DNA of 64,000 bases from an uncultured Maribacter sp. (GTDB lineage: Bacteria > Bacteroidota > Bacteroidia > Flavobacteriales > Flavobacteriaceae). A program made the position numbers and the translations under genes. The stretch covers positions 62,001-126,000 of the forward strand of contig NZ_CANMTX010000007.1 in NCBI RefSeq assembly GCF_947500985.1. Reading direction: 5' to 3'. Of the stretch, positions 34,778 through 43,644 are shown piece after piece. Every line of letters starts with the position of its first letter. The first letter of the stretch is position 1. The notes below the pieces were generated by a model, which worked only from the letters and a program-made list of their open reading frames with translations, was not told the origin of the DNA and ran no database searches.

Positions 34778-34922
34778 GTTATCAAGAAAGGTGGAGGGAC
34801 TAGACCCATTGAAACCTTGGCAACCCTTTCCAATATGGAAAAGAAGGTGCTACATTCTATCTTTATTCTGCCTACTTCTGCAGAATGTGTTATTCTAAAT
34901 AACATTTCCAAAGACAGATAAC
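34778..34922 (+). ncRNA. SAM-I riboswitch (S-box) upstream of metH
   Basis: P1 is GTTATC (34778-34783) with GATAAC (34917-34922). The core repeats the metY copy nearly word for word: AAGAAAGGTGGAGGGAC, GAAACCTTGGCAACCC, AAGGTGCTACATTC. The later stems are longer than in the metY copy (total 145 nt versus 99). An AGGC/GCCT hairpin follows near 34931-34944. It should shut off metH when SAM is plentiful. Confidence 0.95.
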
Positions 34923-35006
34923 TTAAGAAAAGGCATCTAGCCTAACTTTCCTTACTTGATTTCGAATTAATTTTTTATTGGACGTAGAATCTTTTTACAA
35001 CGTAAA

Positions 35007-35996
35007 ATGAAGGATATAAAAGAAATTTTAAAAGAGCGAATTCTCATATTAGATGGTGCCATGGGTACGATGCTACAACGCTATAAATTTACTGAGGAAG
35101 ATTTTAGGGGAGAACGTTTTAAAGAATGGGAACACCCTTTACAAGGCAATAATGATTTATTGTCTCTAACTCAGCCTGAAGCAATTGCTGAGGTTCATCG
35201 TAAATATTTCGCTGCAGGTGCCGATATCGTAGAGACCAATACATTTTCAGGTACTACTATTGCTATGGCAGATTATTACATGGAAGACCTGGTGTACGAG
35301 CTAAATTATGAGTCTGCACGTATCGCTAAAATGGTAGCAGATGAATTCACAGCTAAAGAACCGCATAAGCCAAGATTCGTAGCCGGTAGTATAGGACCTA
35401 CGAACAAAACGGCAAGTATGTCTCCTGATGTAAACGATCCGGGATATAGAGCAGTTTCTTTTGATGAGTTACGTGTAGCATATAAACAACAAGTGGAAGC
35501 CTTGTTAGATGGTGGTTCAGATTTACTTTTGGTAGAAACTATTTTTGACACGTTAAATGCAAAAGCGGCATTGTTCGCTATTGAAGAGGTCAAGGAAGAA
35601 AGAAATATAGATGTGCCAATCATGGTGAGTGGCACCATTACCGATGCGTCAGGTAGAACGTTATCTGGTCAAACGGCAGAAGCATTTCTAATATCGATAT
35701 CTCATATTCCGATTTTATCAGTCGGGTTTAATTGTGCTTTAGGTGCGAATCAATTGGTTCCGCATCTAGAGGTACTGTCAACCAAAAGTGAGCATGCGGT
35801 TTCGGCACACCCCAATGCAGGACTACCAAATGCATTCGGAGAGTACGATGAGACTCCTGATCAAATGGCAGAACAAATTAAAGAATACGCAGAAAAAGGA
35901 TTAGTTAATATAGTAGGTGGTTGTTGTGGAACAACCCCTGAGCATATTACGGCGATAGCGAAGATTGTGGAAAATTTTGCTCCGCGTCAATTTTAG
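35007..35996 (+). CDS. metH: Methionine synthase, homocysteine-binding half (MetH N-terminal module)
   Basis: Homocysteine S-methyltransferase module of cobalamin-dependent methionine synthase. It shows [11 protein letters not shown] at residue ~17, [12 protein letters not shown] near 75, VGFNCALG (zinc-ligand Cys) near 240 and the zinc pair [10 protein letters not shown] near 307. The frame stops after APRQF, exactly where full-length MetH enters the linker to the folate domain. The TAG stop is the first codon of a heptad inverted repeat. The remaining domains are in the gene at 36408, with a foreign gene between. The two products presumably act together as one enzyme. Confidence 0.93.
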   Translation: MKDIKEILKERILILDGAMGTMLQRYKFTEEDFRGERFKEWEHPLQGNNDLLSLTQPEAIAEVHRKYFAAGADIVETNTFSGTTIAMADYYMEDLVYELNYESARIAKMVADEFTAKEPHKPRFVAGSIGPTNKTASMSPDVNDPGYRAVSFDELRVAYKQQVEALLDGGSDLLLVETIFDTLNAKAALFAIEEVKEERNIDVPIMVSGTITDASGRTLSGQTAEAFLISISHIPILSVGFNCALGANQLVPHLEVLSTKSEHAVSAHPNAGLPNAFGEYDETPDQMAEQIKEYAEKGLVNIVGGCCGTTPEHITAIAKIVENFAPRQF

Positions 35997-36024
35997 TTGT
36001 TGGTTGTCGGTTGTTAGTTGTTGG
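35994..36024. repeat. Left inverted heptad repeat of the metH element
   Basis: After the TAG stop come TTGTTGG, TTGTCGG, TTGTTAG, TTGTTGG in exact 7-nt register. The same words follow the sulfatase stop at 19363. Confidence 0.85.
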
Positions 36025-36043
36025 ATAAAAAAATAGTAATACT

Positions 36044-36397
36044 ATGAAAGTCTATACAGAATTGGATGTTTGGAAGGAGTCAAGAATTCTTGTGAAGGAT
36101 ATTTATACTTTGACCAAGTCGTTTCCAAAAGAAGAGACTTATGGACTTACTAATCAACTTAGACGATGTGCTGTATCTATTCCTTCTAACATAGCAGAAG
36201 GATGCGGAAGAAGGACAGCTGCTGACACGATACAGTTTTTACATATTTCAAGAGGTTCATTGTATGAGTTGGAAACTCAAATTTATATAGCCCTTGATTT
36301 GAATTATATTGAGAATGATGATTTTGAAGCTATTAATAAGAGAATTATTAGCTGTAAGAAATTGGTAAATGGATTTATCAATTATTTTAAAAAGTGA
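36044..36397 (+). CDS. Four-helix-bundle protein (23S rRNA intervening-sequence type)
   Basis: 117-residue all-helical protein of the TIGR02436/S23 family, first known from genes inside 23S rRNA intervening sequences. Typical blocks are LDVWKESRILVKDIYTLTK, LTNQLRRCAVSIPSNIAEGCGR, and FLHISRGSLYELETQIYIALDL. Relatives include the Avd accessory protein of diversity-generating retroelements, a nucleic-acid-binding bundle. It lies between the metH halves in the same orientation; its stop is 10 nt before the ATG of the second half, so reinitiation may couple them. No link to methionine metabolism is expected. It is best seen as the cargo of an inserted element. Confidence 0.93.
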   Translation: MKVYTELDVWKESRILVKDIYTLTKSFPKEETYGLTNQLRRCAVSIPSNIAEGCGRRTAADTIQFLHISRGSLYELETQIYIALDLNYIENDDFEAINKRIISCKKLVNGFINYFKK

Positions 36398-36407
36398 TAT
36401 AGATTAA

Positions 36408-39146
36408 ATGAGCAATAGGTCTGAAATACTAACAACCAACAATCAACAACCAACAACCAGATATCTACGGTTGAGCGGATTAGAACCCCTGATAGTCACT
36501 CCCGAAACTAACTTTATCAACGTTGGTGAACGGACAAACGTTGCTGGTTCAAAAAAGTTTCTACGTCTTGTAAAAGAAGAGAAGTTTGAAGAGGCATTAG
36601 CTGTTGCTAGAGAGCAGGTAGAGAATGGAGCCCAAGTTATTGATATTAATATGGATGATGGTTTGATCGATGGTAAGGAAGCCATGGTCAAATTTTTGAA
36701 TCTTGTTATTGCCGAGCCAGATATTTCTCGTGTTCCCATTATGATTGATAGCTCTAAATGGGAAATTATTGAGGCGGGTTTACAAGTAGTTCAGGGTAAG
36801 TGTGTGGTAAACTCTATCAGTTTAAAAGAAGGAGAAGAACAGTTTTTACACCATGCCAAATTGATAAAGCGATATGGTGCGGCGGTTATTGTCATGGCGT
36901 TCGATGAGGTAGGTCAAGCAGATAATTATGACCGACGTATTGAGATAGCCAAGCGTTCGTATGATGTTTTAGTGAACAAAGTAAATTTTGCGCCAGAAGA
37001 TATTATTTTCGATTTAAATATTTTCCCTGTTGCTACAGGTATGGATGAGCATAAACTGAATGCCATCGATTTTATTGAAGCAACAAGATGGGTGCGTGAA
37101 AACTTGCCACATGCCAGTGTTAGTGGTGGTGTAAGTAATGTTTCTTTCTCTTTTAGGGGTAACAACCCGGTTCGTGAGGCAATGCACTCGGTATTTTTAT
37201 ATCATGCTATAAAAGCAGGTATGAACATGGGTATCGTAAATCCTAGTATGCTTGAGGTTTATGATGATATTCCTAAAGATTTATTAGAACGTGTTGAAGA
37301 TGTTATTCTGAATAGAAGAGACGATGCAACAGAGCGTTTGCTTGATTTTGCAGAATCTGTAGTTGGGAAAACTAAGGAAAGTAAGGTAGACTTATCATGG
37401 AGAGAAGAACCATTACAAAATAGAATAACACGAGCCTTGGTAAAAGGTATAGATCAATATATAATTGAAGATATAGAAGAAGCTAGGCTTGCCGCAAGTA
37501 AGCCAATTGAGGTTATTGAAGGTAATTTAATGACCGGTATGAATGTAGTGGGTGATTTATTCGGTAGCGGAAAAATGTTCTTGCCACAGGTGGTAAAATC
37601 TGCCCGTGTAATGAAAAAAGCGGTAGCCTATTTATTACCATATATTGAAGAAGAGAAATTGCTTAATCCACAGGAAGGTGATGATAAGGGTGCAGGTAAA
37701 ATTTTAATGGCAACCGTAAAGGGCGACGTTCATGATATTGGTAAAAATATTGTAAGTGTAGTGCTTGCGTGTAATAATTATGAGATTGTTGATTTAGGGG
37801 TAATGGTACCGCCTGAAAAAATAATTGCAGCTGCTATTGAGCATAATGTAGATATAATAGGACTTAGCGGATTGATTACGCCATCTCTAGATGAAATGGT
37901 TCATTTAGCAAAAGAAATGGAGCGTAAGAAATTTAAATTTCCACTGTTAATTGGTGGTGCTACAACAAGTAAAGCGCATACAGCCGTAAAGATAGATACC
38001 CAGTACAGTGAAGCGGTAGTTCATGTAAACGATGCCTCTAGGGCGGTAACCGTTGTGGGAGATTTACTTAAAGAAGAAACATCACAAGGTTACAAAAAGA
38101 GTATTAAAGATGATTATGATGTATTTAGGGAGAAGTTCTTAAATCGTTCATCAAGCAAAACATATAAGCCTATTTCTGCGGCACGTAGAAACAAGTTTAA
38201 AATAGATTGGAAAACGTCTGAGATAGTTAAACCGAATACCTTAGGTATTCAAGTAATTGATGATTTAGATTTAAATCTTTTGCTGCCTTTTATAGATTGG
38301 ACTCCATTTTTTAGAAGTTGGGAATTACATGGTAAATACCCCGCAATATTAACTGATGATGTTGTAGGTGTTCAAGCAACTGAGTTATTTGCAGATGCTC
38401 AAGAAATGCTAAATACCATTATTTCTGAGAAGAAATTAAAGGCAAAAGGTATTTTTGGACTCTTTCCTGCAAACTCCGTCAACGATGACGATATTGATGT
38501 CACCTTGAACGCAGTCCAAGGGCGAGATAAAGAGCAGTATACTTTTAGAACCTTACGCCAACAATTAGAGCGTAGAGAAGGTGTAGCAGATTATGCTCTA
38601 GCAGATTTTATAGCACCGAAAGAATCAGGGAAACAAGATTATATGGGTTGCTTCTGTGTGTCTACAGGTTTTGGTACTGCAGAATTAGCGGCGAAATATG
38701 AAGCGGATTTAGACGATTATAATTCCATTATGGTAAAAGCTCTTGCAGATAGGTTGGCAGAAGCTTTTGCAGAATATTTACATAAGGAAGTCCGGCTGAA
38801 ACACTGGGGCTATGCTTCAAATGAGGAGTTGAGTAATGAAGATTTAATTAAGGAATCTTACAAGGGAATTCGTCCTGCACCAGGATATCCTGCTTGTCCT
38901 GATCACTTAGAGAAATTGACTATTTGGGATATTTTAAATGTGAAAGAGACTATTGGTGTTGAACTGACGGATAGTTTGGCTATGTGGCCAGCAGCATCTG
39001 TAAGTGGGTATTATTTTGGAAATCCGCAGGCACGTTATTTCGGATTAGGAAAAATAAAAGATGATCAGGTTAAAGATTTTGCCGAACGTAAGGGAATACC
39101 TTTAGAGAAAGCCGAAAGATGGTTGGCACCGAATATAGTTGACTAG
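36408..39146 (+). CDS. metH: Methionine synthase, folate-, cobalamin- and activation-domain part (MetH C-terminal)
   Basis: 912-residue part of cobalamin-dependent methionine synthase. Residues ~18-60 ([27 protein letters not shown]) open the pterin-binding domain; the cobalamin domain has the DVHDIGKN motif (lower-ligand His) near 440 and [16 protein letters not shown] near 525; the SAM-binding reactivation domain carries [12 protein letters not shown] near 823. The first 17 residues (to QQPTT) are encoded mostly by a heptad inverted repeat and have no counterpart in MetH. No other start fits. Order after the SAM-I riboswitch is N-part, four-helix-bundle gene, this gene, then metF. Confidence 0.94.
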   Translation: MSNRSEILTTNNQQPTTRYLRLSGLEPLIVTPETNFINVGERTNVAGSKKFLRLVKEEKFEEALAVAREQVENGAQVIDINMDDGLIDGKEAMVKFLNLVIAEPDISRVPIMIDSSKWEIIEAGLQVVQGKCVVNSISLKEGEEQFLHHAKLIKRYGAAVIVMAFDEVGQADNYDRRIEIAKRSYDVLVNKVNFAPEDIIFDLNIFPVATGMDEHKLNAIDFIEATRWVRENLPHASVSGGVSNVSFSFRGNNPVREAMHSVFLYHAIKAGMNMGIVNPSMLEVYDDIPKDLLERVEDVILNRRDDATERLLDFAESVVGKTKESKVDLSWREEPLQNRITRALVKGIDQYIIEDIEEARLAASKPIEVIEGNLMTGMNVVGDLFGSGKMFLPQVVKSARVMKKAVAYLLPYIEEEKLLNPQEGDDKGAGKILMATVKGDVHDIGKNIVSVVLACNNYEIVDLGVMVPPEKIIAAAIEHNVDIIGLSGLITPSLDEMVHLAKEMERKKFKFPLLIGGATTSKAHTAVKIDTQYSEAVVHVNDASRAVTVVGDLLKEETSQGYKKSIKDDYDVFREKFLNRSSSKTYKPISAARRNKFKIDWKTSEIVKPNTLGIQVIDDLDLNLLLPFIDWTPFFRSWELHGKYPAILTDDVVGVQATELFADAQEMLNTIISEKKLKAKGIFGLFPANSVNDDDIDVTLNAVQGRDKEQYTFRTLRQQLERREGVADYALADFIAPKESGKQDYMGCFCVSTGFGTAELAAKYEADLDDYNSIMVKALADRLAEAFAEYLHKEVRLKHWGYASNEELSNEDLIKESYKGIRPAPGYPACPDHLEKLTIWDILNVKETIGVELTDSLAMWPAASVSGYYFGNPQARYFGLGKIKDDQVKDFAERKGIPLEKAERWLAPNIVD
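36429..36459. repeat. Right inverted heptad repeat of the metH element
   Basis: Words CTAACAA, CCAACAA, TCAACAA, CCAACAA then CCA in register; the reverse complement of the left repeat with five mismatches. It lies inside the reading frame of the second metH part. Confidence 0.85.
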
Positions 39147-39147
39147 T

Positions 39148-39249
39148 GCGTTAGGGATTGAAGCGGCATCTTTTTCTATTTAAACTGATGTTCACCAAGA
39201 TGAATGAAATATAAATAGAAAAAATAGAGCTGAAAGCTCGCTCGAACGC
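39148..39249. repeat. Intergenic fold-back element after metH
   Basis: Outer arms GCGTT and AACGC enclose an 11-bp perfect inverted repeat (TTTTTCTATTT at 39171-39181, AAATAGAAAAA at 39213-39223). The flanks GGGATTGAAGCGGCATC and GAGCTGAAAGCTCGCTCG resemble a motif I have seen downstream of many flavobacterial genes. It may act as terminator or repeat element. The rest of the metH-metF spacer shows nothing. Confidence 0.55.
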
Positions 39250-39319
39250 CAAAATAATTAAATTATAACTAATAATGCCTCATTGAGGTCTGCTCACAAA
39301 AAGAGTAATAGTATAGCAT

Positions 39320-40273
39320 ATGAAAGTAACAGACCATATCATTAATGCAAACGGAAAGACACTTTTTTCATTTGAAATAGTGCCTCCGGTAAAGGGTAAA
39401 AATATTCAAGAATTGTATAATAATATTGACCCATTAATGGAATTTAAACCTCCGTTTATTGATGTGACCACATCTCGTGAAGAAACTATTTATATTAAAA
39501 AAGAAGGGCTTTTAGATAAGAAGACTACACGTATGAGGCCAGGTACGGTGGGTATTTGTGCCTCTATACAGCATAAATATGACGTTGATACGGTACCTCA
39601 CGTAATTTGTGGTGGTTTTACAAAAGAAGAGACCGAGTACATGTTGGTAGATTGTCATTATTTAGGTATACAAAATGTAATGGCTTTACGTGGTGATGCC
39701 CGTAGCGAGCAAAAATATTTTGAACCTACCGATGGCGGACACCCTTTTGCGATTGACTTGGTAAAACAAATTCAAGAATTAAATTGTGGTAAGTATCTGC
39801 ATGAAACCATAGAAAGCGAACACTGTAGCGATTTTTGTATAGGTGTAGCGGGCTACCCAGAAAAGCACTTAGAATCACCTTCATTACAATCAGATTTGAA
39901 ACGATTGAAAGAGAAAGTAGATGCAGGTGCCGATTATGTGGTAACACAAATGTTCTTCGATAATAAAAAGTATTTTGAGTTTGTAGAAGCTGCAAAAAGT
40001 ATGGGAATTACCGTACCAATTATTCCGGGTATAAAACCAATTGCAGTTAAAAGACATATGCAATTATTACCACAGGTATTTAGAATTGATATGCCACAAG
40101 ATTTAATAGAAGCGGTAGATGGTTGTGCAACCAATAGAGATGTGCGTAAAGTAGGTATTGAATGGGCAATTCAGCAATCTAAAGAGCTGAAAGCTGCTGG
40201 TGTGCCTGTGTTGCATTACTACTCTATGGGAAAATCTGATAATATTAAGTCGATAGCGGAGGCACTGTTTTAG
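39320..40273 (+). CDS. metF: 5,10-methylenetetrahydrofolate reductase
   Basis: FAD enzyme that makes 5-methyltetrahydrofolate, the methyl donor for MetH. The TIM-barrel blocks FSFEIVPPVKGKN (catalytic Glu), ALRGDARSE, VAGYPEKHLESP and ADYVVTQMFFDNKKY are all present. 317 residues matches the family. It follows metH after a fold-back element, so it may or may not share the riboswitch-controlled transcript. Confidence 0.96.
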   Translation: MKVTDHIINANGKTLFSFEIVPPVKGKNIQELYNNIDPLMEFKPPFIDVTTSREETIYIKKEGLLDKKTTRMRPGTVGICASIQHKYDVDTVPHVICGGFTKEETEYMLVDCHYLGIQNVMALRGDARSEQKYFEPTDGGHPFAIDLVKQIQELNCGKYLHETIESEHCSDFCIGVAGYPEKHLESPSLQSDLKRLKEKVDAGADYVVTQMFFDNKKYFEFVEAAKSMGITVPIIPGIKPIAVKRHMQLLPQVFRIDMPQDLIEAVDGCATNRDVRKVGIEWAIQQSKELKAAGVPVLHYYSMGKSDNIKSIAEALF

Positions 40274-40338
40274 TTTCCGTGAAGCTAGTTTGTAAGTTCT
40301 AGTGTTTTAATATCGTAGAGTAACGGAGATGTAAAAAT

Positions 40339-40415
40339 GTTTCGAGAACCTTTGGAACATGACAGCTTCTCGATAAAAATTTATTCGTACCTCATAAATT
40401 CACTCGAAGTGACAT
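40339..40415. repeat. REP-like palindrome after metF
   Basis: TCTCGATAAAAATTTAT and the reverse complement of ATAAATTCACTCGAAGTGAC form an imperfect palindrome with TCGAG/CTCGA cores. It is related to the element at 19401-19457 but inverted relative to it. Confidence 0.5.
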
Positions 40416-40450
40416 TGTTGCTTTTGAAATTACATAATTTGTAAGAAAGA

Positions 40451-40492
40451 ACTTTGTATTTTGTACATGGTACTTCGTACTTAGTACTTATT
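40451..40492. repeat. Heptad tract upstream of the PagL-like gene
   Basis: Six words in exact 7-nt register: ACTTTGT, ATTTTGT, ACATGGT, ACTTCGT, ACTTAGT, ACTTATT. The last word overlaps the promoter element TATTTTTG at 40489-40496. Confidence 0.75.
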
Positions 40493-40496
40493 TTTG
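40489..40496 (+). promoter_or_regulatory. -7 promoter element of the PagL-like gene
   Basis: TATTTTTG (TAnnTTTG) ends 6 nt before the ATG at 40503, which would give a leaderless or very short leader mRNA. Confidence 0.45.
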
Positions 40497-40502
40497 CCTT
40501 CA

Positions 40503-41600
40503 ATGAATTTTAAGTTTCTATCCATTTTACTGATTTCAGTAAGTTGTTGTTTCGCACAAGAATCTGGTGAGCAAAAAAAGTATACCCTTGATGCTAGTCA
40601 GTTTTACGGGTCTATAATTTTACATAATCCAGATATTTCACATTTAATCACATCTCACCCTGCGGGCGTAATTTTGAGTTACAATAGAAAAACCTATGGC
40701 TTAAATGCATGGGAGGAGTTATATAACTATCCTGATTTTGGATATTCTTTCATATATCAGAATTCTAATAATAGTACATTAGGTGATAATTACGGACTTT
40801 ACGCTCATTACAATTTTTATCTTTTTAAGCGTAACGTGCAGCTTCGCGTTGGGCAAGGGGTCTCTTATGCTACTAACCCGTATGATAAAGTAACAAATTT
40901 TAGAAATAACGCATACGGATCAGATGTATTAAGTTCTACGTATTTAATGTTCAATTATCATAAGGAGAATATTATTAAAGGACTAGGATTCAAAGCTGGT
41001 ATCTCTTTAATACATTATTCAAATGCTAATTTTAGGGCTCCAAATACCTCGACCAATACCTTGGCTTTTAATGCTGGTGTTGTCTATGATTTAGATGGTG
41101 GCAAAGAAATAGAATATATACATAGAGATAAGGAAAAGGTAACAGAGCCGTTGCGTTACAATTTTGCTTTAAGAACAGGCATAAATGAAAGTGATGTTAT
41201 TGATTCTGGTCAGTATGGTTTTGTTGTACTTTCTGCCTATGCTGATAAAAGGATAGGAAGAAAAAGCGCATTACAATTTGGGGTAGACGCTTATTTTTCG
41301 AATTTTTTAAAGGAGTTGATTCGCTATCAAAGTATTGCTTTTCCAGAAAATGGAGTCGCTGCAGATGACGATTATAAAAGAGTAGGTGTGTTTGCTGGGC
41401 ATGAGTTGTTTATCAATAAAGTATCGATGATTTCTCAATTCGGTTATTACGTATATTATCCGTTTGATTTTGAAGGGCGTACATATCTGCGTGTAGGACT
41501 AAAACGTTATTTTGGCGATAAGATATATGGTGCAGTTACCTTAAAATCTCACGGTGCAAAAGCAGAAGCGGTAGAATTCGGAATAGGAATAAGATTGTAG
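40503..41600 (+). CDS. Acyloxyacyl hydrolase / PagL-like lipid A deacylase
   Basis: Outer-membrane beta-barrel protein that probably removes an acyl chain from lipid A. It has a signal peptide (cleavage near CFAQ) and alternating hydrophobic strands. The active-site pattern His-x-Ser of PagL is seen in IHYSNANFRAPNTSTN (His171, Ser173). The C-terminus ends in an amphipathic strand (EFGIGIRL). I use the ATG at 40503; the TTG three codons upstream lies in the promoter element. At 365 residues it is larger than enterobacterial PagL, as usual for flavobacterial members. Confidence 0.85.
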   Translation: MNFKFLSILLISVSCCFAQESGEQKKYTLDASQFYGSIILHNPDISHLITSHPAGVILSYNRKTYGLNAWEELYNYPDFGYSFIYQNSNNSTLGDNYGLYAHYNFYLFKRNVQLRVGQGVSYATNPYDKVTNFRNNAYGSDVLSSTYLMFNYHKENIIKGLGFKAGISLIHYSNANFRAPNTSTNTLAFNAGVVYDLDGGKEIEYIHRDKEKVTEPLRYNFALRTGINESDVIDSGQYGFVVLSAYADKRIGRKSALQFGVDAYFSNFLKELIRYQSIAFPENGVAADDDYKRVGVFAGHELFINKVSMISQFGYYVYYPFDFEGRTYLRVGLKRYFGDKIYGAVTLKSHGAKAEAVEFGIGIRL

Positions 41601-41604
41601 AAAT

Positions 41605-42420
41605 ATGATGTTAGAAAATAGAAATCAGAAAATAGACTTTAAAGGAAGAGGTGTTAGTAGAAACCTTTTTGCCGTGTCGGCTATTCTAGTTTTGATACTA
41701 TCCTTTATTTCTTGCGATTCGGAAAATGCATCTGATTGTTTTCAAAGTGCTGGTGAGATTACGAGACAAGAAGTTTCGGTTGCCGAGTTCTCTTCAATAA
41801 CAGTTTTTGAGAATGTAGCTCTAGTTATTAAACAAGGAGATACACAAAAGGTAGAAATTGAAACCGGTGAAAATTTGCGTAATGAAGTAGCTGCAGTTGT
41901 GGAAGATGGGCGATTGCTGCTTACAGATACAAATGACTGTAATTATGTACGTGATTATGGTACCACGGTAGTTTATGTGACCACTCCAAATTTAACCAGT
42001 ATTCGTAGTAGTACCGGTTTTCCTATTCAAAGTGACGGAGTTCTGGCTTTTGAAAGTTTAAGCTTGCTATCAGAAAGTTTTACAGATCCAGAAGCAGAAA
42101 CTACAGATGGGGAATTTAATTTAGAATTAGAGGTTTCTAGTTTAAGTATGACAAGCAACGGAATATCATATTTCAAGTTAAAGGGCAGAGCAGAAAGCTT
42201 CAATATTAGCATTGCAGCAGGCGATTCTAGGGTAGAGGCAGAAGAATTGATAACCCAGCGGGTAAATTTTAACCATAGGGGTTCAAATGATATTTTAGTA
42301 AATCCGCAAGAAAGTTTAACCGGAGTTTTAAGAGGTACGGGAGACTTGCAGAGTTATAACCGACCGGCAACAGTGGATGTTGAAGAATTGTATAACGGAC
42401 GCTTGATCTTTGTGGAATGA
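41605..42420 (+). CDS. DUF2807 (head GIN domain) lipoprotein
   Basis: Putative envelope lipoprotein with a right-handed beta-solenoid-like DUF2807 domain. The lipobox is LSFISC (Cys about residue 38) after a hydrophobic stretch; the mature part shows the repetitive pattern FSSITVFENVALVIKQGD and LTSIRSSTGFPIQSDG. The first ~14 residues before the signal come from a heptad repeat tract (41611-41638), so the N-terminus is longer than normal. No other start codon lies between. It overlaps the next gene by 4 nt (ATGA). Function unknown. Confidence 0.85.
   Translation: MMLENRNQKIDFKGRGVSRNLFAVSAILVLILSFISCDSENASDCFQSAGEITRQEVSVAEFSSITVFENVALVIKQGDTQKVEIETGENLRNEVAAVVEDGRLLLTDTNDCNYVRDYGTTVVYVTTPNLTSIRSSTGFPIQSDGVLAFESLSLLSESFTDPEAETTDGEFNLELEVSSLSMTSNGISYFKLKGRAESFNISIAAGDSRVEAEELITQRVNFNHRGSNDILVNPQESLTGVLRGTGDLQSYNRPATVDVEELYNGRLIFVE
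41611..41638. repeat. Heptad tract inside the 5' end of the DUF2807 gene
   Basis: TTAGAAA, ATAGAAA, TCAGAAA, ATAGACT follow in exact register and are translated as part of the N-terminus. The same words occur near 58990-59018. Confidence 0.65.
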
Positions 42421-43556
42421 ACCCTATACTCAAATATCTAAAAAAAGTATTTGCTGCTAAACGTATTTTGGTGGATGATACAGAATTAACAGGATTGGTA
42501 AAAGCAGATTACCTACTTCAGCAATTTATAAAACAAGATAAAGTACCCGGAATTGCAATTACCGTATTAAAAGACGGGAAAACCATCTTTCAAAAAGGAT
42601 ATGGTTATGCTAATGTTGAGCGTAAACAGTTTGTACATCCTAAAAAATCTATTTTTAGAATAGCCAGTGTCTCAAAGCCTATTGCAGCAACAGCGTTAGC
42701 ACATATGGTACAAGATGGGATGATTGATTTAGAGGAGTCTTTCTATACTTATCTTCCAGATTACCCTAAGAAAGAATGGGATTTCACTATTAGACAATTA
42801 GCGAGCCATACCGCAGGTATACGAGTTTATAAAGGCAAGGAATATGGATTGAATAAACCTTTGTCCATCAAAGAAGGATTAGAGGTATTCAAGAATGATT
42901 CTTTAGTTTATGAACCAGGTACCGAATATTTGTACAATAGTTTTGATTGGGCAATGATTTCTGCTGCAATGCAAGAAGCAAGCGGAATTCCGTTTGAAGA
43001 ATATGTACAAGAGAAGGTGCTGAATACGCTAGGGATGAATTCTACTTTTTGTCCCGAATGTCATTATGAGTCAGACTCACAGAGCAGTAGTAAAAATCCT
43101 GATGCTCTTGAGGTAAATGATATTTCTACATCCAAAGAACAAAACAACGTTGCTACATTTTACACAAAGAGTATGTCAGGATTTAGAAAAGCAATTCCTG
43201 TAGATAATTTTTACAAATTAGCAGGTGGAGGTTATTTATCTACGTCAGAGAATATCGCAAAATTCGGACAAGCATTCTTAGACAAGAAAGTTAAAGTCAA
43301 AGAGGCTATTCTAGATCAATTTTTAACAGCTCAGCAAGTAGATGGTAATTCAACGTACTACGGTTTAGGTTGGCAGGTAAGCGAAGATGCAAAAGGTAGA
43401 AAGTTCTTTGGACATGTTGGTAACGGAGTAGGAGGGTATGCTAATTTCTTTGTCTACCCCAAAGAGCAGCTTGTTTTTTCAATTCTTATTAATTGTACCG
43501 ACCCTAAAATACAGGAAGATTTGGATGCAATCATTGATTGTTTTTTTTTTTTTTAA
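42417..43556 (+). CDS. Serine hydrolase, class C beta-lactamase-like
   Basis: Penicillin-binding-protein/beta-lactamase fold hydrolase (COG1680 type). The catalytic SxxK is SVSK (Ser84, Lys87), the Tyr motif is YLYNSFDW near 170, and the third motif is in HVGNGVGGYANF. No clear signal peptide is seen, so it may be cytosolic or use an unusual export signal. The reading frame ends in a 14-T homopolymer that encodes the final Phe residues before TAA. It overlaps the DUF2807 gene by 4 nt, so both are co-translated. Substrate unknown. Confidence 0.85.
   Translation: MNPILKYLKKVFAAKRILVDDTELTGLVKADYLLQQFIKQDKVPGIAITVLKDGKTIFQKGYGYANVERKQFVHPKKSIFRIASVSKPIAATALAHMVQDGMIDLEESFYTYLPDYPKKEWDFTIRQLASHTAGIRVYKGKEYGLNKPLSIKEGLEVFKNDSLVYEPGTEYLYNSFDWAMISAAMQEASGIPFEEYVQEKVLNTLGMNSTFCPECHYESDSQSSSKNPDALEVNDISTSKEQNNVATFYTKSMSGFRKAIPVDNFYKLAGGGYLSTSENIAKFGQAFLDKKVKVKEAILDQFLTAQQVDGNSTYYGLGWQVSEDAKGRKFFGHVGNGVGGYANFFVYPKEQLVFSILINCTDPKIQEDLDAIIDCFFFF
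43541..43554 (+). repeat. T14 homopolymer at the end of the serine hydrolase gene
   Basis: Fourteen consecutive T precede AA of the stop codon. A small hairpin (CAATCA / TGATTG) lies directly upstream, so it can act as a terminator inside the coding end, and its length may vary by slippage. Confidence 0.75.
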
Positions 43557-43644
43557 GGATGGTAACGCTTAATGGTCTAAACATTTTTTAAGTTTTAAAG
43601 AAAGGGTATATTAGACTCGACAACCATTGAGATTATAATAAACA

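Larger units (their letters stand above)
35994..36458 (+). mobile_element. Inverted-repeat-flanked four-helix-bundle element inserted in metH
   Basis: A 465-bp unit contains one gene (36044-36397) between 31-nt inverted repeats at 35994-36024 and 36429-36459 (26 of 31 positions match). Codon phase is such that joining 35993 to 36459 links ...APRQF to [11 protein letters not shown]... in one frame, giving 329 + 895 = 1224 codons, close to the 1227 residues of E. coli MetH. This resembles the intervening sequences of 23S rRNA genes, which also carry a four-helix-bundle gene on a stem. Mobility is inferred. The alternative is that metH was already two genes and the element merely fills the spacer. 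Confidence 0.6.

Noticed and set aside
34713-34898. Plus-strand ORF of 61 codons upstream of metH
   Set aside because: It overlaps the metH promoter and the SAM-I riboswitch, which explain the sequence better.
35994-36459. Group I/II intron or intein as cause of the metH split
   Set aside because: No intron core motifs, reverse transcriptase, homing endonuclease or intein splice residues are visible; the insert is only 465 bp with stop codons at its edge.
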